Assembly: GCF_018406605.1 (NCBI RefSeq)
Contig: NZ_AP024545.1
Location: forward strand, 868,001 to 932,000
DNA: 64,000 nucleotides
Direction: 5' to 3'
Origin: Noviluteimonas caseinilytica
GTDB lineage: Bacteria > Pseudomonadota > Gammaproteobacteria > Xanthomonadales > Xanthomonadaceae
In this document: one piece after another, positions 14,372 through 23,384 of the stretch
Position numbering within the stretch: position 1 is the first letter of the stretch
How the letters are laid out: every line of letters begins with the position of its first letter
Notes under the pieces: model-generated
The model's input: only the letters and a program-made list of their open reading frames with translations
Told to the model about the DNA's origin: nothing
Databases searched by the model: none
Translations under genes and position numbers: made by a program

Positions 14372-16801
14372 TTACTGCACGCCGCCGGTGATCGTCCACT
14401 CCAGTTCCTGCACGCGGGGCAGGGCCTGACCCGAGAGCACGGTGGCGCCGGACATCAGCTGCATGTAGTTCTCGCCGGTGGTGTTGTTGCGCCACACGAC
14501 GTCGGCATTGCCGTCGCCGTTGTAGTCGCCGCTGTCGACCACGCGCCAATGCGGGTCGCTCTCGACGTACACGGTCTGCATGCTCGGCGTCGCGTCGTTC
14601 ATCGTCCACAGCACGTTGGCGCCCGAGACCGAGTTGCGCCAGTACACGTCCGCCTTGCCGTCGCCGTTGAAGTCGTCGATGGCCGCGATCTTCCAGTTGA
14701 AGTCGTTGACGGTCGTGGTGGGCTGCGAGGTCTGCATGACGGTCACGCCGTTCATGAACTGCAGGTAGTTCTGGCCGGTCGCGGTGTTGCGCCAGAACAG
14801 GTCGGCCTTGCCGTCGGCGTTGAAGTCGCCCGCGGCCACGATCGTCCAGTTCAGGTCGGCTTCGCGGTAGGGGTAGTTGATCGAACGCACGGTGCGCCCG
14901 TCCATCAGCCACAGGGCGTTCTGGCCCGTCACCGCGTTGCGCCAGTAGATGTCGGCCTTGCCGTCGCCGTCGAAATCGCCGCGCGCCACGATGCGCCAGT
15001 TGAGGTCGCCCACCGTGGTCAGCGGGCCGGACAGGGCCAGGACGATCTGCGTGCCGTTCATCACGTGCAGCCAGTTTTCGCCGGTGACGCGGTTGCGCCA
15101 CAGGATGTCCGCGTGGCCATCGCCGTTGAAGTCGCCCGAACCGACCACCTGCCAGTTCTGGTCCGTCTCGCGGTGCACGTACGTGCTCGCCATCATCGTC
15201 GTGCCGTTCATCTGCCACAGCGCATTGAAGCCGTTGGCGGTGTTGCGCCAGTAGATGTCCGACTTGCCGTCACCGTCGAAGTCGTCGCGCGCACGTGCCG
15301 CGGCGACCGTCGCCCGGAACGTCGCCACGATCGGCATGGTCAGGCGCAGCGCGCGCGCATCGTCGGCCACGTCGGCCACGCCGCACGGCAGGCCGCCGCA
15401 GAAGGTGATGTTCGGGTTGGAGAACACGCGGTAGCCGGTCTGGCCCGTACGACGCACCGCCATCACGGTGTAGAAGTTGCCGTGCGTGGAATCCGTGCTG
15501 TAGCCGAACGAATACGGGAAGCGGCCGAATTCTTCCGGATCCAGCAGGTTCTGGTCGTTGTTCGTGTCGTCGTTGCCCGCCGCCGATTCGCGGTCGTGCT
15601 GCAGGCCCATGTTGTGGCCGAGTTCGTGGGCAAGCGTTTCGGAACGGCAGTTGTTGCCTTCATCCGTGTACACAGTGCCTTCCGAATCGCTGACGACGCT
15701 GAAGCCGAGGTTCGCGCTGTCGGCGCCGAACGGCGTCTGCGAGTTGCCGATCAACCAGCCCAGGCCGCAGCTGCCGTTTTCCGGGAACTGGAACGTGCGC
15801 ACGAGGGTGACGAGGTCGGCGCCGTACTGGTCGCGCGCCGAGATCAGCGATTCGAGCGACGCCGGCTGCCCGACGAAGTTGCAGTTCACGCCACCGTCCG
15901 GCAACTGGCCGCCCGGGGCGGACGTGCACTGCTGGCCGGTCAGTTCGAACAGCGCGTCACGGTTGGACGTGGCATCCGGGTAGGTCACCTGCATCGTGTG
16001 GACCACGCGGATCTGGCCGTCGACCTGGCTGTCGGAATACGCGAGGTTGGCGATGTCCACCATGTTCTGCAGGCGCGTGTTGGCCTGCGACTGGCCACCG
16101 TAGCGGGCGGCGAAGCCATTGGTGTAGCCGATGAGCACGTCGACGGTCGTGCCGTTGGCGGTGATCTGCTCGGCACTCATCCCGGCGGCACGCTGGCTGG
16201 AAACGGCCTGCGCGGCCTGCGCGATCTGGTTCTGCACGATGACGTCGTCGGCCGACGGCTGCGCGGTGGAGAGCTTCGTCTCGTCGGTGTCGACGAGGTA
16301 CGTGTGGCCCGCCGACATCGTCAGCTCGAGCGGCGCGCCCTTGCCGTTCGGCAGCGTGCCGAACACGGCCTTGGGTCCGAACGTGATCACCGCATCGTTG
16401 CCGGGGGCAGCGCCCTCGGGACGACCGATGAACGTCCAGTTGCCGTCGGCATGCTCGACATGGCGCTGGTAGGCCAGGCGGATCGGCGCACCGTTGGGGC
16501 CCTGGATCGTCATGCCGCCGTCGACGATCGCCTGCAAGGCGTGCGCCTCGCTGACCTGGACGGGATACCACGTGCCCGTGGCCTTGTGGATCGCCGGCCG
16601 GGAGGCGTCATAGCCGAAGAGCGTGCCGCGGTCGGGATAGGTCGCGACCGACGAATGGCCGCCGATCGCCGAGGCGACCCGGGCATGCGGGCTGGCCGTA
16701 CCGGCTTGCCCGATCTTGGTAGTGGGAGAAGCAGCGCGTTCTGCCGTGCAGCCGACCGCGAGGCCGGCGAGCAGAGACGCCGCGAGAAGAGACACGCGCA
16801 T
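14372..16801 (-). CDS. Lipoprotein zinc metalloprotease with six VCBS/FG-GAP repeats (first of tandem pair)
   Basis: An 809-residue exported protein with a lipobox at LAVGC (Cys18). An N-terminal ~170-residue region includes HVEHADGNWTFIGR. A metzincin (reprolysin-like, M12B-type) catalytic domain has HELGHNMGLQH at 392-402, with three zinc His and catalytic Glu393, and a Met-turn YTVMA further on. From about residue 508, six ~48-residue repeats carry acidic Ca-binding-like loops such as FDGDGKADIYWRN, the VCBS/FG-GAP type seen in secreted and surface-binding proteins. It is closely paralogous to the gene just upstream. A cell-envelope or secreted protease is likely; substrate unknown. Confidence 0.88.
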   Translation of the reverse strand: MRVSLLAASLLAGLAVGCTAERAASPTTKIGQAGTASPHARVASAIGGHSSVATYPDRGTLFGYDASRPAIHKATGTWYPVQVSEAHALQAIVDGGMTIQGPNGAPIRLAYQRHVEHADGNWTFIGRPEGAAPGNDAVITFGPKAVFGTLPNGKGAPLELTMSAGHTYLVDTDETKLSTAQPSADDVIVQNQIAQAAQAVSSQRAAGMSAEQITANGTTVDVLIGYTNGFAARYGGQSQANTRLQNMVDIANLAYSDSQVDGQIRVVHTMQVTYPDATSNRDALFELTGQQCTSAPGGQLPDGGVNCNFVGQPASLESLISARDQYGADLVTLVRTFQFPENGSCGLGWLIGNSQTPFGADSANLGFSVVSDSEGTVYTDEGNNCRSETLAHELGHNMGLQHDRESAAGNDDTNNDQNLLDPEEFGRFPYSFGYSTDSTHGNFYTVMAVRRTGQTGYRVFSNPNITFCGGLPCGVADVADDARALRLTMPIVATFRATVAAARARDDFDGDGKSDIYWRNTANGFNALWQMNGTTMMASTYVHRETDQNWQVVGSGDFNGDGHADILWRNRVTGENWLHVMNGTQIVLALSGPLTTVGDLNWRIVARGDFDGDGKADIYWRNAVTGQNALWLMDGRTVRSINYPYREADLNWTIVAAGDFNADGKADLFWRNTATGQNYLQFMNGVTVMQTSQPTTTVNDFNWKIAAIDDFNGDGKADVYWRNSVSGANVLWTMNDATPSMQTVYVESDPHWRVVDSGDYNGDGNADVVWRNNTTGENYMQLMSGATVLSGQALPRVQELEWTITGGVQ

Positions 16802-16881
16802 AACACCACCCCTGTGTGTAAGGTTTCGAAGGCCCTCGGAACCGGGGGCTCATCCATTTCCTTACAGCCGGCATCGCGAAA

Positions 16882-16908
16882 GCGTGATGACGCTGAGGGT
16901 CATCACGC
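16882..16908 (-). terminator. Inverted repeat between tandem protease genes, probable terminator
   Basis: GCGTGATGAC and its exact reverse complement GTCATCACGC are separated by 7 bases. It lies 56 bp past the stop of the second protease and about 80 bp before the start of the first on the minus strand. The following minus-strand bases are only CTTTCG, a weak U-tract. It could be a terminator or an operator for the downstream protease gene. Confidence 0.5.
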
Positions 16909-16963
16909 ATTTCCACGACCGGTGGTCGTCCCGGCGCGTCCGTCCGGCGGGTGGGCGGGCGCG

Positions 16964-19432
16964 TCAGCGGCCCGCGATTTTCCAGTTGAGGTCGGCGACG
17001 CGCTCGAGTTCGCGGCCCGCAAGGACCGTCGCGCCCGACATCAGTTGCATGTAGACCTGGCCCGTCGCGACGTTGCGCCAGACGAGGTCGGCGCGGTTGT
17101 CGCCGTTGTAGTCGCCGCTGTTGACGATCGTCCAGTTGGCGTCGCGCTCGGTGTACGACGTCTGCATCGTCGGCGTGGCGCCATCCATCTTCCAGAGCAC
17201 GTTCACGCCGGTGACGGAATTGCGCCAGTAGATGTCGTCCTTGCCATCGCCGTCGAAGTCGTTGACCGCGACGATCTTCCAGTTGAAGTCGTTCACCGTC
17301 GTGGTGGCGCGCGATCCCGGCAGCACCGTGGTGACCTGCATGAACTGGACGAAGTTCTCGCCCGTGTTCGTGTTGCGCCACAGCACGTCGTCGTAGCCGT
17401 CGCCATTGAAATCGCCGGTGTCCACGACGGTCCAGGCCTGGTCGGTTTCGCGGTGGACGTAGGACATGTTGCGCAACGTCGCGCCATCCATGAACCACAC
17501 CGCGGTCAGGCCGTTGGATGTGTTGCGCCAGTACAGGTCGGTCTTGCCGTCGCCGTCGAAGTCGCCGCGCGCCACGAGCTTCCATTCCGGCTCGGAAACG
17601 CGCGCGGTCATGCCCGAACCCGCAAGGACCTGCGTGCCGTTCATGAGCTGCACGTAGTCCTCGCCCGTGACCTGGTTGCGCCACAGGACGTCGGCATGCG
17701 CATCGCCGTTGAAGTCGCCCGAGGCCACCACGTCCCACGCGGTGTTCGCTTCGCGATAGACCTGCGCCGCCCAGATGCGATCGAGGCCGATCATTCCCCA
17801 GATCGTGTTCTGCCCGGTCGCGACGTTGTGCCACAACAGGTCGGCCATGCCGTCGCCGTCGTAGTCGTTGCGGTGCGAGGTGTGCGCCTGGCGGAACGCG
17901 GCGACGACCGGGATCGTCTGGCGCAGCGCGCGCGCGTTGTCCGCCTGGTCGGCGAGGCCGCAGGGGGCCGCCGCCGGGCCGCCCGACCACGTGCACAGGA
18001 TGTTCGGGTTGGAGAACACGCGCACCTTGTGCAGGCCCGTCGTGCCGTACGCCATCACGGTGTACACGGAGGCCGAACCGCCGCGATAGCCGAACGAATA
18101 CGGCAGCACGCCGTATTCCTCGGGCTGCAGCACGCCATCGGTGTCCGAAGCGGTTTCACGATCGTGCTGCAGGCCCATGTTGTGGCCGAGCTCGTGCGCC
18201 AGCGCTTCATCGCGGCACACCGTGCCGTTGCTCGGGAACGCACCGCCCGAATCGCCATTCGAATCGCTGACCACCGAATAGCCGTACGGCGCATCGTTGG
18301 TCGCGGTGATGCCGGCCTGGCCCGCGCCCGCCAGCCAGGCGATGCCGCAGCCCTGCTGCGCGGTGCTGCTGTAGTTGCGGACGAGGGAGACGACGTCGGC
18401 GCCCACGGCTTCGCGCATGGCCACGAGCGGCGCCAGCGCGGCGGGCACGGGCTTGTCGTCGCAGTTGAGCGAGCCGTTGCTCTGTTCGGTGCATGCCACG
18501 CCCGTCACGTCGTACAGCGCGTCGGAATTGGAATTGGCTTCGGTGTAGTCGACCTGCAGCGTGCCGGCCAGGCGCAACGCGGCATCGACCTGGCTCGCCC
18601 CGTACGCCTGGTTGGCGACGTCGACGAGGAAGGTGATGCGCGTGTTCGCACCCGCCGTGCCGCCGAAGCGCGAAGCGAACTGCGGCGTGTAGCCGACCAG
18701 CAGGTCGACCGTGGTCGACGCGGACGCGTTGGCGGTGGTGGCGTTGGCCGTGGCCAGGGGGCCGGACACCGCCGACGCGGTGCGCGCCTGGCGGATCATG
18801 GCCATGTCCGCGGCATCGGCGCGCGCGCCGGCCATGCGGGGCGGCAAGCGCACGTCGGAGCGGCCCGACGGATCCGCGCCGGTCATGCCCAGGCGGGCTT
18901 CCATCGCGCCGTCGGTTTCCAGCATCCACGTGCGGCCGCGGATGGTGGTGAGGCGCAGCGTGTCGCCGGACCGGGTGGGAATGGTGCCGAACACCGCGGT
19001 CGGGCCGAACGTGATGATGGCTTCGTTGCCCGGCGTGGCGCCGGCGGGGCTGCCGATCCAGGTCCAGTTGCCATCGGCGTGTTCGACATGGCGCGAATAG
19101 CGCAGGCGGATCGGGCTGCCGTCGGGCGCGGTGAGTTCGAGTTCGCCCTTGGCGATGGCGGCGATGGCATGGTCTTCGCTGATCGACACGGGACGCCAGG
19201 TGTAGGCGGTGTCGTGGATCGGCGTGGCCTTGGGATACGCGACCAGCGTGCCGCGGTCGGGCAGCGAGGCGATGCCGCGGGCATGGGCGGCAGGCAGTTG
19301 CCCGCGCGCGATCGACCCCATCGACGCGGCAGGCGGCGTGGCCGCCCGTGCGTGCGAAGCCGGGGGCGACGTGGATTGGTTCGAACAGGCACCCGCGGCG
19401 AGGATCGCGGCGGCTAGCAGGATGTGGCGCAT
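16964..19432 (-). CDS. Lipoprotein zinc metalloprotease with six VCBS/FG-GAP repeats (second of tandem pair)
   Basis: An 822-residue paralogue of the adjacent protease with the same architecture. The lipobox is AGAC (Cys16). An N-terminal region contains HVEHADGNWTWIGSPAGATP. The zinc site HELGHNMGLQHD has its first His at residue 413 and third at 423, and the Met-turn is VYTVMAYG. Six C-terminal repeats follow (YDGDGMADLLWHN through YNGDNRADLVWRN). One repeat loop is degenerate (FNGDAHADVLWRN), retaining the fold but losing a conserved Gly. The 162-bp gap to the paralogue holds an inverted repeat, so the two may be separately transcribed. Lysobacter-type bacteria secrete many lytic proteases, which fits. 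Confidence 0.88.
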   Translation of the reverse strand: MRHILLAAAILAAGACSNQSTSPPASHARAATPPAASMGSIARGQLPAAHARGIASLPDRGTLVAYPKATPIHDTAYTWRPVSISEDHAIAAIAKGELELTAPDGSPIRLRYSRHVEHADGNWTWIGSPAGATPGNEAIITFGPTAVFGTIPTRSGDTLRLTTIRGRTWMLETDGAMEARLGMTGADPSGRSDVRLPPRMAGARADAADMAMIRQARTASAVSGPLATANATTANASASTTVDLLVGYTPQFASRFGGTAGANTRITFLVDVANQAYGASQVDAALRLAGTLQVDYTEANSNSDALYDVTGVACTEQSNGSLNCDDKPVPAALAPLVAMREAVGADVVSLVRNYSSTAQQGCGIAWLAGAGQAGITATNDAPYGYSVVSDSNGDSGGAFPSNGTVCRDEALAHELGHNMGLQHDRETASDTDGVLQPEEYGVLPYSFGYRGGSASVYTVMAYGTTGLHKVRVFSNPNILCTWSGGPAAAPCGLADQADNARALRQTIPVVAAFRQAHTSHRNDYDGDGMADLLWHNVATGQNTIWGMIGLDRIWAAQVYREANTAWDVVASGDFNGDAHADVLWRNQVTGEDYVQLMNGTQVLAGSGMTARVSEPEWKLVARGDFDGDGKTDLYWRNTSNGLTAVWFMDGATLRNMSYVHRETDQAWTVVDTGDFNGDGYDDVLWRNTNTGENFVQFMQVTTVLPGSRATTTVNDFNWKIVAVNDFDGDGKDDIYWRNSVTGVNVLWKMDGATPTMQTSYTERDANWTIVNSGDYNGDNRADLVWRNVATGQVYMQLMSGATVLAGRELERVADLNWKIAGR

Positions 19433-19621
19433 GCAAGGTCCCGTGGAAAAGATGATCGGTGGCGTACCCCCGACGCGGGATTATCCACGTCGGACGCTGG
19501 ACCGTCCCGGCGGGCAGTCACGGATCGGAGTGACCTTCCGCCCCCTGGGGCCGGTGTTGCCGGCGAGTCTCCACCGGACCGCGTGAAGATGCCAAGGACA
19601 CGCCACAAGGTTCAAGGACCG

Positions 19622-19643
19622 GGCGCGCGGGAGGCCGCGCGCC
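19622..19643 (-). terminator. GC-rich hairpin after scoB
   Basis: The 8-bp perfect stem GGCGCGCG/CGCGCGCC with a 6-base loop lies 9 bp beyond the scoB stop on the minus strand. No U-run follows, so it could stabilise the 3' end rather than terminate. The rest of 19433-19652 shows no gene; it must hold the promoter of the downstream protease, but no clear hexamers stand out. Confidence 0.4.
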
Positions 19644-19652
19644 GATGCCGCA

Positions 19653-20279
19653 TCACTTCACCGGCACGCCGGTTTTTTCCGCGAGTTCTTCGCGCGAGAC
19701 GCCCGGCGCGAGTTCCACCAGGTGCAGGCCGTCCGGCGTGACGTCCATGACGGCGAGGTCGGTGATCACGCGGTTCACCACGCCCACGCCCGTCAGCGGC
19801 AACGTGCATTGCGGGAGCAGCTTGTGTTCGCCGCCCTTGGCGGTGTGCTCCATCAGCACGACCACGCGCTTGACGCCGGCGACGAGGTCCATCGCGCCGC
19901 CCATGCCCTTCACCATCTTGCCGGGCACCATCCAGTTGGCCAGGTCGCCCTGGTCGGTGACCTGCATCGCGCCGAGGATCGCCAGGTCGATGTGGCCGCC
20001 GCGAATCATCGCGAACGAATCGTGGCTGCCGAAATAGCTGGCGCCCTTGCGCGCGGTGACCGTCTGCTTGCCGGCGTTGATCAGGTCGGCGTCGACTTCG
20101 TTTTCCGCCGGGAACGGGCCGATGCCGAGCAGGCCGTTCTCCGACTGCAACCACACGTCCATGCCGTCGGGAATGTAGTTGGCCACCAGCGTCGGCAGGC
20201 CGATGCCGAGGTTCACGTAGGCGCCGTCGCTGAGTTCCTGTGCGGCGCGTTGCGCCATTTCGTCGCGGGTCCAGGCCAT
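19653..20279 (-). CDS. scoB: 3-oxoacid CoA-transferase subunit B
   Basis: A 208-residue small subunit of succinyl-CoA:3-ketoacid CoA-transferase, which activates acetoacetate with succinyl-CoA. The start MAWTRDEMAQRAAQELSDGA is typical. The active-site Glu lies in the conserved SENGLLGIGP motif, which in this family carries the CoA thioester intermediate. NLGIGLPTLVANYIP and GGMRGAMDLV-type (here GMGGAMDLVAGVKRV) motifs are present. The ATG shares one base with the scoA stop (TAATG), so the subunits are translationally coupled. Acetoacetate made by tyrosine breakdown (maiA and fumarylacetoacetase in this window) is a natural substrate. Confidence 0.94.
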   Translation of the reverse strand: MAWTRDEMAQRAAQELSDGAYVNLGIGLPTLVANYIPDGMDVWLQSENGLLGIGPFPAENEVDADLINAGKQTVTARKGASYFGSHDSFAMIRGGHIDLAILGAMQVTDQGDLANWMVPGKMVKGMGGAMDLVAGVKRVVVLMEHTAKGGEHKLLPQCTLPLTGVGVVNRVITDLAVMDVTPDGLHLVELAPGVSREELAEKTGVPVK

Positions 20280-20989
20280 TACACGGCTCCCTGGCGCACG
20301 GTGCGCTGTTCGATGCGTTTTTCGGGCGTCGCGTTCACGACGATGCGGTCGACGTAGATGCCGGGCAGGTGCACGTGGTCCGGATCGATGTCCCCGACTT
20401 CCACCAGCTGCTCCACTTCCGCCACGCACGTCTTGCCCGCCATCGCGCACGCAGGATTGAAGTTGCGTGCGGTCTTGCGGAACACGAGGTTGCCGGCCTT
20501 GTCGGCCTTCCATGCCTTGACCAGCGAGACGTCGGCCTTCAGCGCGGTTTCCATCACGTAGTGGTGGCCGTCGAACTCGCGCGTTTCCTTGCCGTCCGCG
20601 ACGATCGTGCCGTAGCCGGTGCGCGTGAAGAACGCGGGGATGCCTGCGCCGCCGGCGCGCAGGCGTTCGGCGAGCGTGCCCTGCGGGTTGAATTCGAGTT
20701 CGAGTTCGCCGGAGAGGTACTGGCGTTCGAATTCCTTGTTCTCGCCCACGTACGACGAAATCATCTTGCGGATCTGGCGCGTGCCGAGCAGCAGGCCGAG
20801 GCCGAAGCCGTCGACGCCGGCGTTGTTGGAAATCACCGTCAGCGATTTCGCGCCGGAATCCCGCAGCGCTTCGATCAGCGCCTCCGGGATGCCGCACAGG
20901 CCGAAGCCCCCGACCGCGAGCGTCTGCCCGTCGGCGACGAGGCCATCGAGCGCCGTCCTGGCGTCCTTGTAGAGCTTCGATTGCGCCAT
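20279..20989 (-). CDS. scoA: 3-oxoacid CoA-transferase subunit A
   Basis: A 236-residue large-family I CoA-transferase subunit A that pairs with the adjacent subunit B. The CoA-binding glycine loop GGFGLCGIPEALI is at about residues 27-39. VISNNAGVDGFGLGLLL and YLSGELELEFNPQGTLAERL are standard subunit A motifs. It is preceded by 92 bp of non-coding DNA after the xanB stop, which presumably holds the promoter or intercistronic leader. Specificity (acetoacetate versus other 3-oxoacids) is inferred from overall similarity to ScoA. Confidence 0.94.
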   Translation of the reverse strand: MAQSKLYKDARTALDGLVADGQTLAVGGFGLCGIPEALIEALRDSGAKSLTVISNNAGVDGFGLGLLLGTRQIRKMISSYVGENKEFERQYLSGELELEFNPQGTLAERLRAGGAGIPAFFTRTGYGTIVADGKETREFDGHHYVMETALKADVSLVKAWKADKAGNLVFRKTARNFNPACAMAGKTCVAEVEQLVEVGDIDPDHVHLPGIYVDRIVVNATPEKRIEQRTVRQGAV

Positions 20990-21081
20990 GCGCGTGTCTC
21001 CCTGGTTCGATGCAGCGTGCTGCAAGTGCGAAATGTTATCCGGCGCGCATTGCACGCGCACCGTACGAAAGTCGTAGGCGC

Positions 21082-22494
21082 CTACTCGCGCCCGTACACG
21101 TCCTCGAGGCGGACGATGTCGTCCTCGCCGAGGTAGCTGCCCGATTGCACTTCGATCAGTTCCACGGGCTCGGCCGTCCTGTTGCGCAGGCGATGCACGC
21201 TGCCCAGCGGGATGTAGGTGCTCTGGTTCTCGTGCAGGTCGAACACGCGATCGTCGCACGTCACTTCCGCCGTGCCCGACACCACCACCCAGTGTTCGGC
21301 GCGCTTGTGGTGCTTCTGCAGGCTCAGCACCGCGCCGGGCTTGAGCACGAGGCGCTTCACCTGGAACCGCGGGCCCGCGTCCACCGAGTCGTAGCTGCCC
21401 CACGGGCGGTACACCTTGCGGTGGAACAGGTGTTCCTGGCGGCCGGCGGCCTTCAGCCGGTCGACGATCGCCTTGACGTCCTGCACGCGATCCTTGCGCG
21501 CGATCAACGTGGCATCGGGCGTGTCGACGATGACGAGGCCGTCGACGCCGATCGTCGCGACCAGGCGACGATCGGACGCGCGCACCAGGCTGTCGCGCGT
21601 GTCGATGGAAATGACGTCGCCTTCGTGGCGATTGCCGTCCGCATCGCGCGGCGAGGCCGCCCACAGCGACGACCACGAGCCGATGTCGCTCCAGCCGCAG
21701 CTCACGGGCACCACGGCGGCGCGGTCGGTCTTTTCCATCACCGCGTAGTCGATCGAATCGCTGGGGCTGGACGCGAAGGCGTCCTTGTCGACGCGGATGA
21801 AGTCGAGGTCGCGCTTCGCGCGTTCGCACGCGGCCGTGGCGGCGGCGAACATCGCCGGCGCGTAGGCCAGCAGTTCGTCGAGGTAACGCTGCGCGGAAAA
21901 CACGAACATGCCGGAATTCCACGAATACCCGCCATCGGCGAGGTATTGCTGCGCGGTGGCCAGGTCCGGCTTCTCGACGAAGCGCTGCACCTTGAAGCCG
22001 TCCTCGCCCAGCGGCGCGCCGCGCGCGATGTAGCCGTAGCCTGTTTCCGGCGCGTCGGGCTCGATGCCGAAGGTGACCAGCCAACCGGCTTCGGCCAGGC
22101 CGATCGCGTGCACGATGGCCGCGCGGAAGGCCGCTTCGTCCTCGATGAGGTGGTCGGCGGGCAGCACCACCATCACGGCGTCCGGATCGCGGGCCGCCAG
22201 GTGCAGGGCCGCGATCGCGATGGCCGGCGCGGTGTTGCGAGCGACCGGTTCGAGCAGGATCCCGCCGTTGGCCAGCCCCACGCCCTGCAGCTGCTCGCCC
22301 ACCATGAAGCGGTGTTCTTCGCTGCAGACGGTGACCGGCGGCTGCGCGCCCGGCAGGGCGGCCGCGCGGCGCAGGGTCTCCTGGTACAGCGAGCGTTCGC
22401 CGATGAGCGAGAGGAACTGCTTGGGCTGGTTCTGCCGCGACAGCGGCCACAGGCGCGAACCGCTGCCGCCGCTGAGGATCACCGGATGCAGCAT
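21082..22494 (-). CDS. xanB: Mannose-1-phosphate guanylyltransferase / mannose-6-phosphate isomerase
   Basis: A 470-residue bifunctional enzyme making GDP-mannose and interconverting fructose-6-P and mannose-6-P. The N-terminal nucleotidyltransferase begins LSGGSGSRLWPLSR. The C-terminal type II PMI cupin domain includes RPWGSYDSVDAGPRFQVKRL and LQKHHKRAEHWVVVSGTAEV. Size matches Xanthomonas XanB (about 467 residues). The ATG at 22494 directly precedes the nucleotide-binding motif. It is divergent from etfB, and supplies GDP-mannose for LPS and exopolysaccharide. In Xanthomonas the gene also lies close to the etf genes and the LPS locus. Confidence 0.95.
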   Translation of the reverse strand: MLHPVILSGGSGSRLWPLSRQNQPKQFLSLIGERSLYQETLRRAAALPGAQPPVTVCSEEHRFMVGEQLQGVGLANGGILLEPVARNTAPAIAIAALHLAARDPDAVMVVLPADHLIEDEAAFRAAIVHAIGLAEAGWLVTFGIEPDAPETGYGYIARGAPLGEDGFKVQRFVEKPDLATAQQYLADGGYSWNSGMFVFSAQRYLDELLAYAPAMFAAATAACERAKRDLDFIRVDKDAFASSPSDSIDYAVMEKTDRAAVVPVSCGWSDIGSWSSLWAASPRDADGNRHEGDVISIDTRDSLVRASDRRLVATIGVDGLVIVDTPDATLIARKDRVQDVKAIVDRLKAAGRQEHLFHRKVYRPWGSYDSVDAGPRFQVKRLVLKPGAVLSLQKHHKRAEHWVVVSGTAEVTCDDRVFDLHENQSTYIPLGSVHRLRNRTAEPVELIEVQSGSYLGEDDIVRLEDVYGRE

Positions 22495-22576
22495 TCCCGC
22501 CCCTTTCCTTCGAAAAACGAGGCGTGAAGGGTACTGCATCGCACCCTGCCTCGACGGTGCGGGGCCCCCGGTCCGT

Positions 22577-22582
22577 TAGAAT
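22577..22582 (+). promoter_or_regulatory. Candidate -10 element of the etfBA operon (TAGAAT)
   Basis: TAGAAT (5 of 6 consensus bases) lies 55 bases upstream of the etfB ATG in the divergent xanB-etfB region. TCGACG (22551-22556) is the nearest -35-like hexamer, but its 20-base spacing is poor. Confidence 0.45.
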
Positions 22583-22637
22583 TGCCGGCCCACGGCCCGC
22601 TCCATGGGCCTCCCCTGCCCCCAGGATTCCCCGAACG

Positions 22638-23384
22638 ATGAAGATCCTCGTCGGCTACAAGCGCGTGGTGGACTACAACGTCCGCATCCAGGTCAAGCCG
22701 GATGGTTCCGGCGTGGTCACCGATGGCGTGAAGCTGTCGGCCAACCCCTTCGACGAAATCGCGCTGGAAGAAGCGCTGCGCCTGCGCGACAAGGGCATCG
22801 CGACGGAAGTGATCGTCGCCACCATCGCCCCCGCCGACGCCCAGGCCCACCTGCGCAACGGCCTGGCGATGGGCGCCAACCGCGCGATCCACGTGGTCGT
22901 GGATGGCCCGGTCGATCCGATCGTCGCCGCGCGCACGCTGCTCAAGCTGGTCGAGAAGGAACAGCCGGACCTGGTGATCCTCGGCAAGCAGGCCATCGAC
23001 GACGACGCCAACCAGACGGGCCAGATGCTCGCGACGTTGTGGGGCCGCCCGCAGGCCACGTTCGCCTCGAAGCTGGACGTGGAAGCCGGCAAGGCGAAGG
23101 TGACGCGTGAAGTCGACGCCGGCCTGGAAACGCTGGAAGTCGACCTGCCCGCCGTCGTCACCACCGACCTGCGCCTCAACGAACCGCGCTTCATCAAGCT
23201 GCCGGACATCATGAAGGCGAAGAGCAAGCCGATGGAGTCGATCCCGTTCGCCGACCTCGGCGTGGACACCGGCGATGCGATGAAGACCACGCACTACGCG
23301 CCGCCTGCCAAGCGCAGCAAGGGCGTGATGGTGAAGGACGCGGCCGAACTGGTCGCCGCACTGAAAGCGAAGGGGTTGCTCTGA
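22638..23384 (+). CDS. etfB: Electron transfer flavoprotein subunit beta
   Basis: A 248-residue ETF small subunit carrying AMP. It begins MKILVGYKRVVDYNVRIQVK. It contains the family signature VLGKQAIDDD-type segment LVILGKQAIDDDANQTGQML and the late motif ...IMKAKSKPMESI. It forms a heterodimer with EtfA, receives electrons from acyl-CoA and other dehydrogenases, and passes them to the ETF-QO encoded at 12662-14302. The stop overlaps the etfA start (TGATG). This gene is the outer right-hand flank of the LPS locus on the etf side. Confidence 0.96.
   Translation: MKILVGYKRVVDYNVRIQVKPDGSGVVTDGVKLSANPFDEIALEEALRLRDKGIATEVIVATIAPADAQAHLRNGLAMGANRAIHVVVDGPVDPIVAARTLLKLVEKEQPDLVILGKQAIDDDANQTGQMLATLWGRPQATFASKLDVEAGKAKVTREVDAGLETLEVDLPAVVTTDLRLNEPRFIKLPDIMKAKSKPMESIPFADLGVDTGDAMKTTHYAPPAKRSKGVMVKDAAELVAALKAKGLL

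Noticed and set aside
14327..19417. A ~1700-codon plus-strand reading frame opposite both metalloproteases
   Set aside because: Antisense shadow with His/Arg/Val/Ala-rich low-complexity translation; the minus strand encodes clear lipoprotein proteases.
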